This document shows, in pieces, positions 1 through 7,392 of a DNA stretch of 64,000 nucleotides (position 1 is its first letter; the number at the start of each line of letters is the position of its first letter). Source of the stretch: an uncultured Clostridia bacterium (GTDB lineage Bacteria > Bacillota > Clostridia > UMGS1883); NCBI GenBank assembly GCA_947589005.1, contig CANPZO010000007.1, forward strand, positions 20,132 to 84,131, given 5' to 3'. The translations under genes were made by a program, and so were the position numbers. The notes below the pieces were generated by a model. That model was not told the DNA's origin. It saw nothing but the letters and a program-made list of their open reading frames with translations, and ran no database searches.

Positions 1-1
1 G

Positions 2-244
2 CTGACGCTGCCGGCGGGGGAATACGAGCTGATAACCTTTGACCTGCGCAACGGAAGGATAAGCTGCGGCGAAAAGGATTTGAGCAAATATCTGGACGAG
101 AACAGCTTCATGAGTGATTTTTACCTCTTGAAGGGCGAAAATCGCATCGAGGTCAGAGCCATGGACCTTTCGGTGAACACCTCGGCCTCGGTGAGCTGTG
201 AAAGCGAGTATTACAGCGCGTGGGAGGACAGAGATGTGCGGTGA
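2..244 (+). CDS. Phage tail protein, C-terminal fragment (distal-tail-like)
   Basis: Only the last 80 codons are in the window; the frame is open from base 2 to a TGA at 242-244. The fragment reads like the C-terminal beta-domain of a siphovirus distal tail or tail-component protein (LPAGEYELITFDLRNGRI, then SKYLDENSFMSDFYLLKGEN and a beta-rich end). Distal tail proteins join the tail tube to the baseplate. The assignment leans on the next gene, a Gp37-like tail protein, whose ATG lies inside this one (11-nt overlap), which is typical phage tail-module packing. The family is an inference from a short fragment; that it is coding is much surer. Confidence 0.6.
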   Translation: MTLPAGEYELITFDLRNGRISCGEKDLSKYLDENSFMSDFYLLKGENRIEVRAMDLSVNTSASVSCESEYYSAWEDRDVR

Positions 245-1178
245 ACTGATTTTTTACGACTATGAGTTCAATCCTTTGGGAAGGGTGGCGCGGGCGGCGG
301 ACATCTATCACAAGGAGATATACAACGGCATCGGCACATTTGAGGCGGAAATCGACCGTTCGGAGCCAATGGCGGCGGAGCTTTTGAGAAGAGATTACAC
401 CGTTGTAATATGGGACGGCCTACAGGCGGTGATAACCTCCGTCCAGGCGGAGGAGGGCGAGGAGACGGTGAGGATATACGGACGCACTCCCAACTGGATC
501 CTCGGCAAACGGGCCTGTCCCAACTTCGGCCAACGTAACGGAACGCCTCACGCGCTGGCCCACGCTTTGGTGAGCGAGGTCTGGGGCGACAGCATCGCCG
601 ACGGTCCGGGCGGAGATATCGGGGGCGAGGAGACCACCTTCTGGCGGAACGTGTACAATCCCTTAAGCGAGGTGGTAGCGGACTGCCTTGACCGTGCCGG
701 AGCGGGACACCGGGTGGTGTTCGACACAAATGATAAGCAGTGGAGGTTCGAGACCTACGAGGGGAGGCTCCTGCCGCTGATGTTTTCGTCGGACAGGCGC
801 AACGCTGCCGATATGAGCTGCAGCCACAGCGTGCTGGACCATTTCAACGGCGGCTTTTATACCACCGACGAGGAGAAGGGCACGTGGACGGAGATACCCT
901 CGGACAAGGAGGGCATATACCGCTGGACCGCCCGCCTGACAAGCACCGGCGAAAGTTCGGCCAAAAACGAGCTTGAGAAGAAGAAAATAGAAAATAAAAT
1001 CGACTTCAGCACTCTTGATATTCTGCGGGGCAGGGATTACGAGCTGGGTGACCGCGTCCGCGCGGCCATGGACCTTGGCGGAAAGCGGATAGTGAACGAA
1101 ATGAGGATAACGGCGGTGGAAAGGTGGGCGTCGTACAATGACAGCGGCGAAAGGCCGCTGTTGGAGGGAATGGAGTGA
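234..1178 (+). CDS. Siphovirus ReqiPepy6 Gp37-like tail protein
   Basis: A 314-residue protein starting at ATG 234, chosen over an upstream in-frame GTG because GGGAGG lies 6 bases before it and the start overlaps the preceding stop. The N-terminal half (ELIFYDYEFNPLG, then YNGIGTFEAEID and VVIWDGLQAVITSV) follows the pattern of ReqiPepy6 Gp37-like proteins, which are found in phages and prophages of Gram-positive bacteria as baseplate or tail-hub components similar to Tal. The C-terminal half (near residues 250-300) has the ILRGRDYELGDRV and ITAVERW segments of that family. It lies in a tail-module order after a distal-tail-like fragment and before a probable fibre protein. No lysis or integration genes follow, so this is the end of a prophage, or a decayed or domesticated tail cluster. 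Confidence 0.75.
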   Translation: MCGELIFYDYEFNPLGRVARAADIYHKEIYNGIGTFEAEIDRSEPMAAELLRRDYTVVIWDGLQAVITSVQAEEGEETVRIYGRTPNWILGKRACPNFGQRNGTPHALAHALVSEVWGDSIADGPGGDIGGEETTFWRNVYNPLSEVVADCLDRAGAGHRVVFDTNDKQWRFETYEGRLLPLMFSSDRRNAADMSCSHSVLDHFNGGFYTTDEEKGTWTEIPSDKEGIYRWTARLTSTGESSAKNELEKKKIENKIDFSTLDILRGRDYELGDRVRAAMDLGGKRIVNEMRITAVERWASYNDSGERPLLEGME

Positions 1179-1184
1179 GAAACG

Positions 1185-1209
1185 CGCGGCGCAAGCGATA
1201 TGCGCCGCG
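1185..1209 (+). other. Hairpin just after the Gp37-like gene
   Basis: A 9-bp perfect stem (CGCGGCGCA at 1185-1193 and TGCGCCGCG at 1201-1209) with a 7-base loop, starting 6 bases after the stop codon. No T-run follows, so it may stabilise the upstream message rather than terminate it. Confidence 0.5.
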
Positions 1210-1242
1210 GCTCTTTAAGGGCTGTTCTCCACTCTATGACGC

Positions 1243-1289
1243 GGGGGTACAAGTCCCGCCGGAGCACCGAAGGGCGGGACTTAGGCCCC
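1243..1289 (+). other. Long GC-rich hairpin before the tail-fibre gene
   Basis: A perfect 10-bp stem (AAGTCCCGCC at 1251-1260, GGCGGGACTT at 1273-1282) is flanked by outer GGGG and CCCC that can extend it. It ends about 24 bases before the next start codon and has no T-run. Its 5' half looks faintly like a tRNA T-arm, but no tRNA fold can be made. Possible roles are an RNA-processing or expression-balancing element in the tail operon. Confidence 0.5.
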
Positions 1290-1313
1290 TATTGAATTTG
1301 CAGAGGTGAAAAA

Positions 1314-2183
1314 GTGAAATATTACTTTGGCGATAATCGGGAATACGGCGCCGCCGACATAAAAAAAGCCTTTGGCGTGTTCGCGGCGCAGGGAGGCATA
1401 GACTTGGGACTAAGCGACGGAAAGCAGCACAGTCCCTCGGATTTGAACCGCATCATAGCCGCGGCGGTGAGCAAGGGCGTCGTCACCGAAAGCAACAGCT
1501 GTCTCAGGCTTGACGAAAAGGACGGCGGCTACTATATCCTGCCGGGCAAGGGAGTGTTTTCCGACGGCGGCATGGCGGAGGTAGAGGAGGAGACGAGGGT
1601 CGATATAAGCGGAGGGCATTATCTGTACATAGCCTACAGTGAAATGCTGGACGAGGTGTATTTCCTTGTGACGTCGGACCCCCGCACCGACAGCGTCAGC
1701 GAGCTCCTGATACCCATAGCCTACGTGGACGAAAGCGGAAAGCCTCGGGATATGCGGGAATTTGCCAGAGGCAAGCTGCCGGCCCTGCCCTCGGCCACCT
1801 GGAACGTGATGCGCGAGGTGGAGCTGGTGGTGGACGCATCGACCGTAACTCACGGGGAGATAAATTCCGACCGCTATATCGAGGCGAGGCATCCCATCGA
1901 CGGCGACATAAACTTTATGATGGTGGAAAGCGAAATATTCATGTCCACCATGAACATAGGCCCTGTCGGCGCCGCCTATCACACGGTGGCGGGCGGCGGC
2001 ACCGGATTGCACATCCACACCCACGACTATTTTGGCGTGCATTACAGCGGCAGCTTTTACCGCGCCACCTATCTGGGCGGAGGGAGCGGCTATATAGACC
2101 TGCGGTATTATTTCCCCAAAAATCTGGCCGGTGGAAGGTTTTCGTATAAGGCGACGGTGGGGATAAAAAATAACCCTGTGTGA
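1314..2183 (+). CDS. Putative phage tail fibre / baseplate-associated protein
   Basis: A 289-residue protein with a GTG start preceded by AGAGGTG at 7-base spacing. The N-terminal 50 residues (DIKKAFGVFAAQGGIDLGLSD) form a helix-turn segment often seen in tail-associated proteins of clostridial prophages. The middle is beta-rich. The last 60 residues are Gly-, Tyr- and His-rich (GLHIHTHDYFGVHYSG, GGGSGYIDLRYYF), resembling a receptor-binding tip. It follows the Gp37-like gene and is the last tail gene seen. I do not recognise a named family; tail fibre or upper-baseplate protein is inferred from context and composition. Confidence 0.5.
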   Translation: MKYYFGDNREYGAADIKKAFGVFAAQGGIDLGLSDGKQHSPSDLNRIIAAAVSKGVVTESNSCLRLDEKDGGYYILPGKGVFSDGGMAEVEEETRVDISGGHYLYIAYSEMLDEVYFLVTSDPRTDSVSELLIPIAYVDESGKPRDMREFARGKLPALPSATWNVMREVELVVDASTVTHGEINSDRYIEARHPIDGDINFMMVESEIFMSTMNIGPVGAAYHTVAGGGTGLHIHTHDYFGVHYSGSFYRATYLGGGSGYIDLRYYFPKNLAGGRFSYKATVGIKNNPV

Positions 2184-2274
2184 GAGACCGGAATATTGAT
2201 CGTCCCATGTCCGCCCGCGCCGCCGGCGATTACGGCGGCGAGCTATATTAAGGGGCAGGAACCGCCAAAAAATC

Positions 2275-2410
2275 ACGGAGGCACTGGGGCTGTCAAAAAA
2301 ATCGCGTAGAAAAAAATCGGAACAGGCGTTGCATCGCTTGTTTCGATTTTTTTTACTTTTTCGGCGGCTTGAGGGCAAGCCGCCCTACGGAGCACTAACG
2401 CAACAAAGTA
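2275..2410 (+). repeat. Dispersed repeat copy E1 (MITE/REP-like)
   Basis: This intergenic copy begins with GGAGGCACTGGGGCTGTC followed by an A-run and ATCGCG, matching the outer ends of the copies near 19.4 and 25.6 kb. Inside is a hairpin of about 15 bp built from an A-run/ATCG arm and a CGAT/T-run arm. Then comes hairpin A: GGCGGCTTG (2363-2371) and CAAGCCGCC (2376-2384) around AGGG, and a tail reading CTACGGAGCACTAACG. The same hairpin and tail recur at 7127-7160. It lies about 90 bases after the fibre gene and just upstream of the rodA promoter. Confidence 0.8.
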
Positions 2411-2466
2411 GAGGTTTCGTTTTTCGCAGCCCCCTTTTTTGTTTTGAAAAATTTTCTGTAAAAATA

Positions 2467-2495
2467 TTGATTTTTGCCCCGGCACGTGGTAAAAT
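2467..2495 (+). promoter_or_regulatory. Sigma-A-type promoter for rodA
   Basis: TTGATT (2467-2472), 17 bases, TAAAAT (2490-2495). It ends 37 bases before the rodA start. Confidence 0.6.
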
Positions 2496-2532
2496 AGAGG
2501 GCGAAACAAAAAACGGAAAGGGAGGCGGCGGC

Positions 2533-3714
2533 ATGGAAGAGACGGAAAACACGGAGAACACGGCCGTGGAGCCGGAGCGGGCGGTAAAGCCCAAAAAGGA
2601 AAAGAAAGAAAAAAAGGGCCTGTTTTCCGACGCGGTGGACCACTCGCTGTTGATTTATGTCATACTCGCCTCGCTTTGCGGCATTGTGGCGGTGAACAGC
2701 GCCTCGGCCGGCATAGAGGGGCATTACCGCTATGTGATAGTGCAGTCGGCGGCTTTTCTGCTGGGAATGGCGGCTATGACGGCGCTGACCTTTTTTAATT
2801 ACAAATATCTGGACAAGCTCAGATTTGTATTTCTGGGCGCGGCGGTGGCGCTGCTGGCGGTGGTGCTTGTGATAGGCAAAATTCGGGGCGGAACTCAGGG
2901 CTGGCTTGCCGTGGGCCCGCTGAACCTTCAGCCCGCCGAAATCGCCAAGCTCTGCTTTATAATCACCATGTCCTGCCATCTGGCGCGGGTGCATGAAAGC
3001 GTAAATAAGCCTAAGACCCTGATTTTCCTGCTGCTGCATTTGGGAATTTACGTGGGGCTGATACTGCTTCAGCCCGACTTCGGCACGGCGATGGTTTTTG
3101 TGGTCATCTTCTGCGCGGAGCTGTTCTTCGCGGGGATAAGCCTTAAGTATGTGTTCGGCACTTTGGGGGCGGCGGCGCTGGCCTCGCCGATAATATGGTT
3201 CCTGCTAAAGCCCCATCAGAGGGGCCGCCTGCTCAGCTTTATCAACCCCGAAAGCGACCCCACCGGCACCGGCTATCATGTGCTTCAGTCCAAGCTGGCT
3301 ATGGGCAGCGGCCAAATCTGGGGCAGGGGCTATCTTAAGGGGCCTCAGACCCAGTACGGTTACCTGCCGGAAAGACAGACGGACTTTATTTTCTCCTCCA
3401 TAGGCGAGGAGTTCGGTTTTGTGGGCTGCGTCATAATAGCGGCGCTGCTTTTCCTTATAATATACCGCTGCTTCAAGGACGCGGTGGACAGCCGCCACGA
3501 GCCTATGGGTATGTTTATCTGCGTGGGCGTGGGGGCGATGATGTTTTTCCACACCTTTGAAAATATCGGAATGTGCCTGGGACTTATGCCCATAACCGGC
3601 ATACCTCTGCCCTTTGTGAGCTACGGCGGCAGCAGTATGCTGACCTGCTGCGCCGCCATCGGCCTTGTGCAGAGCGTCATCACGAGGCGGCGGCGGACAA
3701 AATTTGATATATAA
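2533..3714 (+). CDS. rodA: Peptidoglycan glycosyltransferase RodA (SEDS family)
   Basis: A 393-residue membrane protein that polymerises lipid II glycan strands for elongation of the cell wall, normally working with a class B penicillin-binding protein. The start is ATG 2533, with GGGAGG at 2519-2524; an open frame upstream runs through the repeat and promoter and is not used. The first 30 residues are highly charged (KPKKEKKEKKG) and cytoplasmic, followed by about ten hydrophobic segments. RodA/FtsW motifs are clear: NLQPAEIAK, LLQPDFGTA, DPTGTGYHVLQSKLAMGSG, the GYLPERQTDFIFSSIGEEFG block and the terminal PLPFVSYGGSSML. The RQTDFIF block favours RodA over FtsW or SpoVE. No PBP gene is adjacent. 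It begins a run of genes on the + strand that leads into the yabP cluster. Confidence 0.9.
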   Translation: MEETENTENTAVEPERAVKPKKEKKEKKGLFSDAVDHSLLIYVILASLCGIVAVNSASAGIEGHYRYVIVQSAAFLLGMAAMTALTFFNYKYLDKLRFVFLGAAVALLAVVLVIGKIRGGTQGWLAVGPLNLQPAEIAKLCFIITMSCHLARVHESVNKPKTLIFLLLHLGIYVGLILLQPDFGTAMVFVVIFCAELFFAGISLKYVFGTLGAAALASPIIWFLLKPHQRGRLLSFINPESDPTGTGYHVLQSKLAMGSGQIWGRGYLKGPQTQYGYLPERQTDFIFSSIGEEFGFVGCVIIAALLFLIIYRCFKDAVDSRHEPMGMFICVGVGAMMFFHTFENIGMCLGLMPITGIPLPFVSYGGSSMLTCCAAIGLVQSVITRRRRTKFDI

Positions 3715-3753
3715 CACTAATTTTTGATGAAAACATGACAATTGTGAGGGCCT

Positions 3754-4713
3754 TTGTCCCTTATTGAAAAACATGAGGCGGTGCGCGTTTTGGGAGTTAT
3801 CTATTCAAAAATACTGTATCTGGGACTGATGATACTGGCCGGATTTATCTGTGAAAAGACCGGCTATGTGGACAGGCTCTGTGACCGCACCGGCAAGCTG
3901 ATAAAAAACGTGACCCTGCCGTTGCTGGTGCTTACCAGCGTTACCGGCCAGAACGTGGGCCGGAGCGCGGCGGGGGAGGCCGCCACGGTGGTGGCCTTCG
4001 CTTTCGGCGGCATGGCTTTCCTGGCGGCGGCGGGCTTTGTCACGGCGAAGCTGTTCCGCCTGAGCAAGACCCAGACGCCGGTACATATCTGCCTCGGCAC
4101 CTTCGGCAACGTGGTGTTCCTGTGCTATCCGCTGGTGCAGGCGGTGTTCGGGGACAAGGGCATACTTTTCGCCGTGTTTTACGCCATCGCAAACGATTCC
4201 ATGCTCTGGACGCTGGGCGTGGCCTCCGTCAGCGGGGAAAAAGGGCTGAAAAGCCTTAGACACCTCATAAACCCCTGTACCGTTACCTTTGCGGTCGCCT
4301 TGACCATGCTCTGCCTGGGGCTTAGGCTGCCGGGCACGCTCAACGACGCCGCCGCCGCGGTGGGCGCGGCGACCACGCCCCTCTCAATGATGTTTATCGG
4401 GGCGACGCTGGCGGGCATCAGCTTTGCGGGGGCGCTGAAAAAGCCCCAGATATACGTGCTGAGCGTAGTTAAGATGATAATAGTTCCGGTGCTGGCAATG
4501 CTGGTGATAAGGGCCCTGTCCCTTCCCCTCAGCGAGGCGGCGGCAGGAGCCCTGGTGTTCCAGCTTGCGATGCCCTGTCAGACCATATTCGCGGTGATAG
4601 CCTCGGAATATAAGCTGGACACCGCCTACGCCGCGGAGATTATATTCATGACCACAGTTTTTTCGGCGGTCAGCCTTCCGCTGGTATACCGGCTTATGGA
4701 GGTGATACTCTGA
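3754..4713 (+). CDS. AEC-family transporter (auxin efflux carrier fold)
   Basis: Up to 319 residues with about ten membrane segments. The fold and the motifs GYVDRLCDRTGKLIKNVTLP near residue 36 and FQLAMPCQTIFAVIASEY near residue 268 match the auxin-efflux-carrier (AEC/MleP) family. In bacteria these are mostly secondary transporters of malate or other small organic acids; the substrate here is unknown. The start is uncertain: TTG 3754 has TGAGGG 4 bases upstream, while GTG 3781 and TTG 3790 lie closer to the first membrane helix. Its TGA overlaps the ATG of the S24-like gene, so the two are translationally coupled. Confidence 0.8.
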   Translation: MSLIEKHEAVRVLGVIYSKILYLGLMILAGFICEKTGYVDRLCDRTGKLIKNVTLPLLVLTSVTGQNVGRSAAGEAATVVAFAFGGMAFLAAAGFVTAKLFRLSKTQTPVHICLGTFGNVVFLCYPLVQAVFGDKGILFAVFYAIANDSMLWTLGVASVSGEKGLKSLRHLINPCTVTFAVALTMLCLGLRLPGTLNDAAAAVGAATTPLSMMFIGATLAGISFAGALKKPQIYVLSVVKMIIVPVLAMLVIRALSLPLSEAAAGALVFQLAMPCQTIFAVIASEYKLDTAYAAEIIFMTTVFSAVSLPLVYRLMEVIL

Positions 4714-5327
4714 TGAGGTACAATGTTGAAAATCAAAGGCTTTGGTCCGGTATGCGGCGGGCGGCGGAATATTTTGACACCGATATGGGCGGATTGAACA
4801 AATACCTCTGCCTGGCCGACGGAACTTTGGAAATGATGGAGGAGTACGGCATCGTCCCCGAGGGCGAGCTGCTCCTAAGGATAGTGCGCTTTTTGGGCAT
4901 GACCAGCGGAGAAATAATTTTTGACCGTGAGCCGGAGGCCGGACTGGAGACGCCCCGGCATATCCCCGTCTTTGGCGGTGAGGGCAGGGCGGAGCTGCTG
5001 GGCCGGGTGATGGTGGATCTGCCTCCGGACGACGACAGGGAGTACGTAGGACTTACCGTCAGGGACAGTTCAATGAGCCGTGCCGGTATAATGGAGGGCG
5101 ATCTTGCGGTCATACGCCGTCAGGCGGTGGCCGAGGACGGGGACATTGTGGCGGCGGAGGTGGACGGGATCACGGTAGTGAGACGCTTCCGTCGAAGGGG
5201 CCTGCTGTCCTGGCTTGAGGCCGAGGGCTATGTGGGCGGCGAGTCCGATGTCAGCGGCATGACCTCGTCCGGCCCGAGGGTCGCCATATGGGGCAAGGTC
5301 GTTTCGTCCATAAGGAGCTATGAATAG
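4713..5327 (+). CDS. S24/LexA-like regulator lacking the expected catalytic lysine
   Basis: A 204-residue protein translated from ATG 4713, with GGAGGTGAT 8 bases upstream inside the AEC gene. Residues 1-75 are helical and could bind DNA, although no clean helix-turn-helix stands out. Residues 110-200 carry the S24 peptidase core: VRDSSMSRAGIMEGDLAVI with the nucleophile-position Ser120-Met121, then EDGDIVAAEVDGITVVRRF. In LexA, UmuD and CI the TVxR strand carries the general-base lysine; here those positions read Val-Val-Arg-Arg (155-158). Self-cleavage therefore looks unlikely, and the domain may serve only for dimerisation. It precedes yabP by 110 bases. A phage-type or developmental regulator are both possible. 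Confidence 0.7.
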   Translation: MRYNVENQRLWSGMRRAAEYFDTDMGGLNKYLCLADGTLEMMEEYGIVPEGELLLRIVRFLGMTSGEIIFDREPEAGLETPRHIPVFGGEGRAELLGRVMVDLPPDDDREYVGLTVRDSSMSRAGIMEGDLAVIRRQAVAEDGDIVAAEVDGITVVRRFRRRGLLSWLEAEGYVGGESDVSGMTSSGPRVAIWGKVVSSIRSYE

Positions 5328-5437
5328 GCAATGAGAAGTAGAACACCGCTCGGTTTAAGGCCGCGCGGCGCCGCATCAAATATAGTAATTTACGCCTCTC
5401 CCGCTGAATATAATTATCTGTGTGGGGAGGTGTTTTT

Positions 5438-5692
5438 GTGTCCGATTACGGCAATCTTATTTTGGAAAATCGGGAAAAACTCTGTGTTTCGGCGGTCAGC
5501 GACGTGGAAAGCTTTGACGAACGCAAGATAGTCCTGCGGGTGGGCGAGAGCCGCCTTACGGTCCTTGGCAGCGGCCTTCGGCTCAGTCAGGTGAGCGTGG
5601 AGGACGGCGAGGCCACGCTTGAGGGCTTCATCGACAGCTGCGTCTATTCGGCGGCGGGCAAGGGCTCCGTCTGGGGACGGCTGGTGAAATGA
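5438..5692 (+). CDS. yabP: Sporulation protein YabP
   Basis: An 84-residue protein starting at GTG 5438, chosen because GGGGAGGTG sits 5 bases upstream and YabP proteins begin close to this point. It belongs to the YabP/YqfC family (ILENREKLCVSAVSDVESFDERKIVL, then LTVLGSGLRLSQVSVEDG and an IDSCVYS segment). These small beta-rich proteins are made in the mother cell during sporulation and are needed, with YabQ, for spore cortex and coat assembly in Bacillus subtilis. It overlaps yabQ by four bases (ATGA). The 110 bases upstream hold no promoter I can call with confidence; in Bacillus the pair is sigma-E dependent. Confidence 0.88.
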   Translation: MSDYGNLILENREKLCVSAVSDVESFDERKIVLRVGESRLTVLGSGLRLSQVSVEDGEATLEGFIDSCVYSAAGKGSVWGRLVK

Positions 5693-6174
5693 CGGTTTCC
5701 AGCCTTGAGCAGCTGAGCGCCCTTCTCTACGGCGTGTTGGCCGGCGTAATCTGCGGGGCCGCGGCCTCGGCGGTGAACGGCTTTAGGGAGGAGCTGAAGT
5801 TCCCCACGGCGGTCTCCATGGCGCTGGATCTGCTTTTCTGGGTATTTGCCGGCGCTTTGATGGTGTGGTTCAGCCTGCGCTTCGGCGACGGAGGGATAAG
5901 GGGATATCAGATACTGGCGGCGGTATGCGGCTTCTGCCTGCACGGTCTGTGTCTGTCACGCCTGACGGAAAAGGGGGCGCGGATGCTGGCCCGGCTGTGC
6001 AGGCTGCTCCTGTCTCCGGCGGCCTTCCTGATGAGGGGAGCGAGGCTTTATATTGAAAAAATATATAAAAAAATCACCTTTGCGCTCAAGAGAGTAAAAA
6101 ACGGCATAGGCCGTTCGACACAAGCCGACAGAGTCCGAAAAAAAATTCAAAAAAATTACAAAAAAATGCTATAA
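5689..6174 (+). CDS. yabQ: Spore cortex biosynthesis protein YabQ
   Basis: A 161-residue membrane protein. Four or so hydrophobic segments in residues 8-120 (LYGVLAGVICGAAASAVNGF, ALDLLFWVFAGALMVWFSL) are followed by a very basic C-terminal tail with many Lys and Arg residues. The segment order and position right after yabP identify YabQ, a mother-cell membrane protein required for cortex formation and correct coat localisation in B. subtilis. The start ATG overlaps the yabP stop, implying coupled translation. The basic tail ends at a TAA followed directly by the A/T-rich promoter of divIC. Confidence 0.85.
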   Translation: MTVSSLEQLSALLYGVLAGVICGAAASAVNGFREELKFPTAVSMALDLLFWVFAGALMVWFSLRFGDGGIRGYQILAAVCGFCLHGLCLSRLTEKGARMLARLCRLLLSPAAFLMRGARLYIEKIYKKITFALKRVKNGIGRSTQADRVRKKIQKNYKKML

Positions 6175-6179
6175 AATAC

Positions 6180-6208
6180 TTTACAAAACAAAAAATTTGT
6201 TATATACT
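6180..6208 (+). promoter_or_regulatory. Sigma-A-type promoter for divIC-yabR
   Basis: TTTACA (6180-6185), 17 bases, TATACT (6203-6208), in A/T-rich DNA. A separate promoter lets the division gene be expressed in vegetative cells, independent of the sporulation genes before it. Confidence 0.6.
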
Positions 6209-6242
6209 ATAATATGTGCTGTGGTACTTGGAGGGATGCCTG

Positions 6243-6539
6243 ATGAAGTTGTTTGGCAGAGAAATACCTCGCGGAAAGGGTCCGCGTCTTGTGGTGATGG
6301 GAGTTGCCGGCGTTATATTGGCGGCTTTCGTTGTGATGGTTTTTTCTACCGTTATAGGCATCTGGGAGGTACACAGGGATATAAGTGATTGCAATGAGGC
6401 TATCGCGCAGAAGGAGAGCGAGCTCAATCAACTTGAACAGAAGAAGGCATATTACGAAAGCGACGAGTTTTTTGAGGACGCCGCCCGCAGCAGCGGATAT
6501 GTAGGCGAGGATGAAACGGTTTTCGTGGTGGTTGACTGA
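6243..6539 (+). CDS. divIC: Septum formation initiator, DivIC/FtsB family
   Basis: A 98-residue bitopic membrane protein. The start is ATG 6243, with GGAGGG nine bases upstream; a longer in-frame reading is not needed. A short basic cytoplasmic N-terminus precedes one membrane helix at about residues 17-39, followed by a coiled coil (NEAIAQKESELNQLEQKKAYY, residues 50-72) and a short domain containing ARSSGYVGEDETVFVVVD. This matches DivIC/FtsB, which joins FtsL and DivIB/FtsQ in the divisome. The place between yabQ and yabR is conserved across Bacillota. Confidence 0.9.
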   Translation: MKLFGREIPRGKGPRLVVMGVAGVILAAFVVMVFSTVIGIWEVHRDISDCNEAIAQKESELNQLEQKKAYYESDEFFEDAARSSGYVGEDETVFVVVD

Positions 6540-6578
6540 GCCGGCGGATTACATTTTTGAAAGGAGTCTCATACCTTT

Positions 6579-6989
6579 ATGGCTCTTGAAGTTGGAAGCA
6601 TTGTGGAAGGTAAGGTATCGGGCATAACGGGATTTGGGGCCTTTGTGGACCTCCCGGAAAAGAAAACGGGTCTTGTACATATATCTGAGGTGGCCCGGGA
6701 TTACGTCAAGGACATACATGAACATCTCACCGTGGGACAGACCGTAAGGGTCAAAATACTGACCATGGAGCCCAACGGGAAGATAAGTCTGTCCATAAAA
6801 AAGGCGGTGCCCCCAAAGCCCAAGCAGCCGGCGGTATTTTCGGGCCGGCCCGCGGAGGTGAGCTTTTCTTCCGGAGGCGGCGAAATGTCCTTTGAGGACA
6901 AGATGGCCAAGTTCAAGCAGACCAGCGACGAGCGTATGCTGGACATAAAGCGCAATGTGGAGTCCAAGCGCGGCAGCAGAAGAAAGTGA
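6579..6989 (+). CDS. yabR: S1 RNA-binding domain protein YabR
   Basis: A 136-residue protein with GGAG 13 bases upstream of ATG 6579. Residues 3-72 form one S1/OB-fold domain (VGSIVEGKVSGITGFGAFVD, LVHISEVA, VGQTVRVKILTMEPNGKISLSIK), the same domain found in polynucleotide phosphorylase and ribosomal protein S1. The C-terminal 60 residues are low-complexity and basic (FEDKMAKFKQTSDERMLDIKR), probably for RNA contact. YabR-type proteins are conserved next to divIC, but their role is poorly defined. A strong terminator follows ten bases after the stop. Confidence 0.88.
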   Translation: MALEVGSIVEGKVSGITGFGAFVDLPEKKTGLVHISEVARDYVKDIHEHLTVGQTVRVKILTMEPNGKISLSIKKAVPPKPKQPAVFSGRPAEVSFSSGGGEMSFEDKMAKFKQTSDERMLDIKRNVESKRGSRRK

Positions 6990-6998
6990 GATATAAAG

Positions 6999-7047
6999 CA
7001 GGAGCCCGAATGGCCGCAAGACCGTTTGGGGCTCCTGATTTTATTTA
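6999..7047 (+). terminator. Rho-independent terminator after yabR
   Basis: A 9-bp stem of CAGGAGCCC (6999-7007) and GGGCTCCTG (7029-7037) is followed by the T-rich run TTTTATTT. It closes the divIC-yabR transcript just before repeat copy E2. Confidence 0.75.
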
Positions 7048-7054
7048 AATGGGA

Positions 7055-7340
7055 TATCAAAAAAATTGTGAAGAACGGCGTCGTCGCAAGCCTCGCTTCG
7101 CTTGCGGCGACTTTTTTGATTTTTTCGGCGGCTTGAGGGCAAGCCGCCCTACGGAGCACTAACGTAACAAAGTGGTGTAGGGCGGGCTGCCTTCAGCCCG
7201 CCGCTTATAATGACGGACAAAAAACTCGCAAAAGGTCGGTAGTGAGCCAAAGCCGCAGCGAGGTAAGCCATGTTTCGAGTTTTAATCGAAACACGCGATA
7301 CCGAGTTTGTGACGACGCAGATCTGCGCGATTTTTTGCTT
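7055..7340 (+). repeat. Dispersed repeat copy E2 with paired hairpins
   Basis: The left end (A-run, then GAACGGCGTCGTCGCAAG) and right end (TTGTGACGACGCAGATCTGCG then CGATTTTTT) are imperfect inverted repeats. Between them lie hairpin A (GGCGGCTTG at 7127-7135, CAAGCCGCC at 7140-7148), a spacer with CACTAACGTAACAAAG, and hairpin B (GGCGGGCTG at 7181-7189, CAGCCCGCC at 7194-7202). A further module starts CTCGCAAAAGGTCGGTAG. The end modules recur in the opposite orientation at 18.8-19.4 kb, and the hairpin pair recurs inverted at 25.65 kb. It fills the gap between yabR and the gerA promoter. Confidence 0.85.
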
Positions 7341-7345
7341 AATCG

Positions 7346-7375
7346 GTATATTCCATGAATTTCCGGCGCATAATA
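7346..7375 (+). promoter_or_regulatory. Candidate sigma-G promoter for the ger operon
   Basis: GTATA (7346-7350), 18 bases, CATAATA (7369-7375). Both boxes match the forespore sigma-G consensus (gHATR, 17-18, CATWHTA), the expected class for germinant receptor genes. Transcription would begin near 7382, leaving a leader of only about 11 bases before GTG 7393. Confidence 0.65.
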
Positions 7376-7392
7376 CCCAAGAGGTGATGCGC

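Noticed and set aside
1240..1290. tRNA-like 3' half (GGGGGTACAAGTCCCGCC)
   Set aside because: The T-arm would need a 9-base loop, and no acceptor, D or anticodon arms can be drawn; the sequence is better explained as a long hairpin.
5331..5531. Small + frame upstream of yabP
   Set aside because: It overlaps yabP in another frame and lacks a ribosome binding site; yabP from GTG 5438 explains the region.
7270..7392. N-terminal extension of gerAA starting at 7270
   Set aside because: It would translate repeat E2 and the sigma-G promoter; GTG 7393 has the proper ribosome binding site and family N-terminus.
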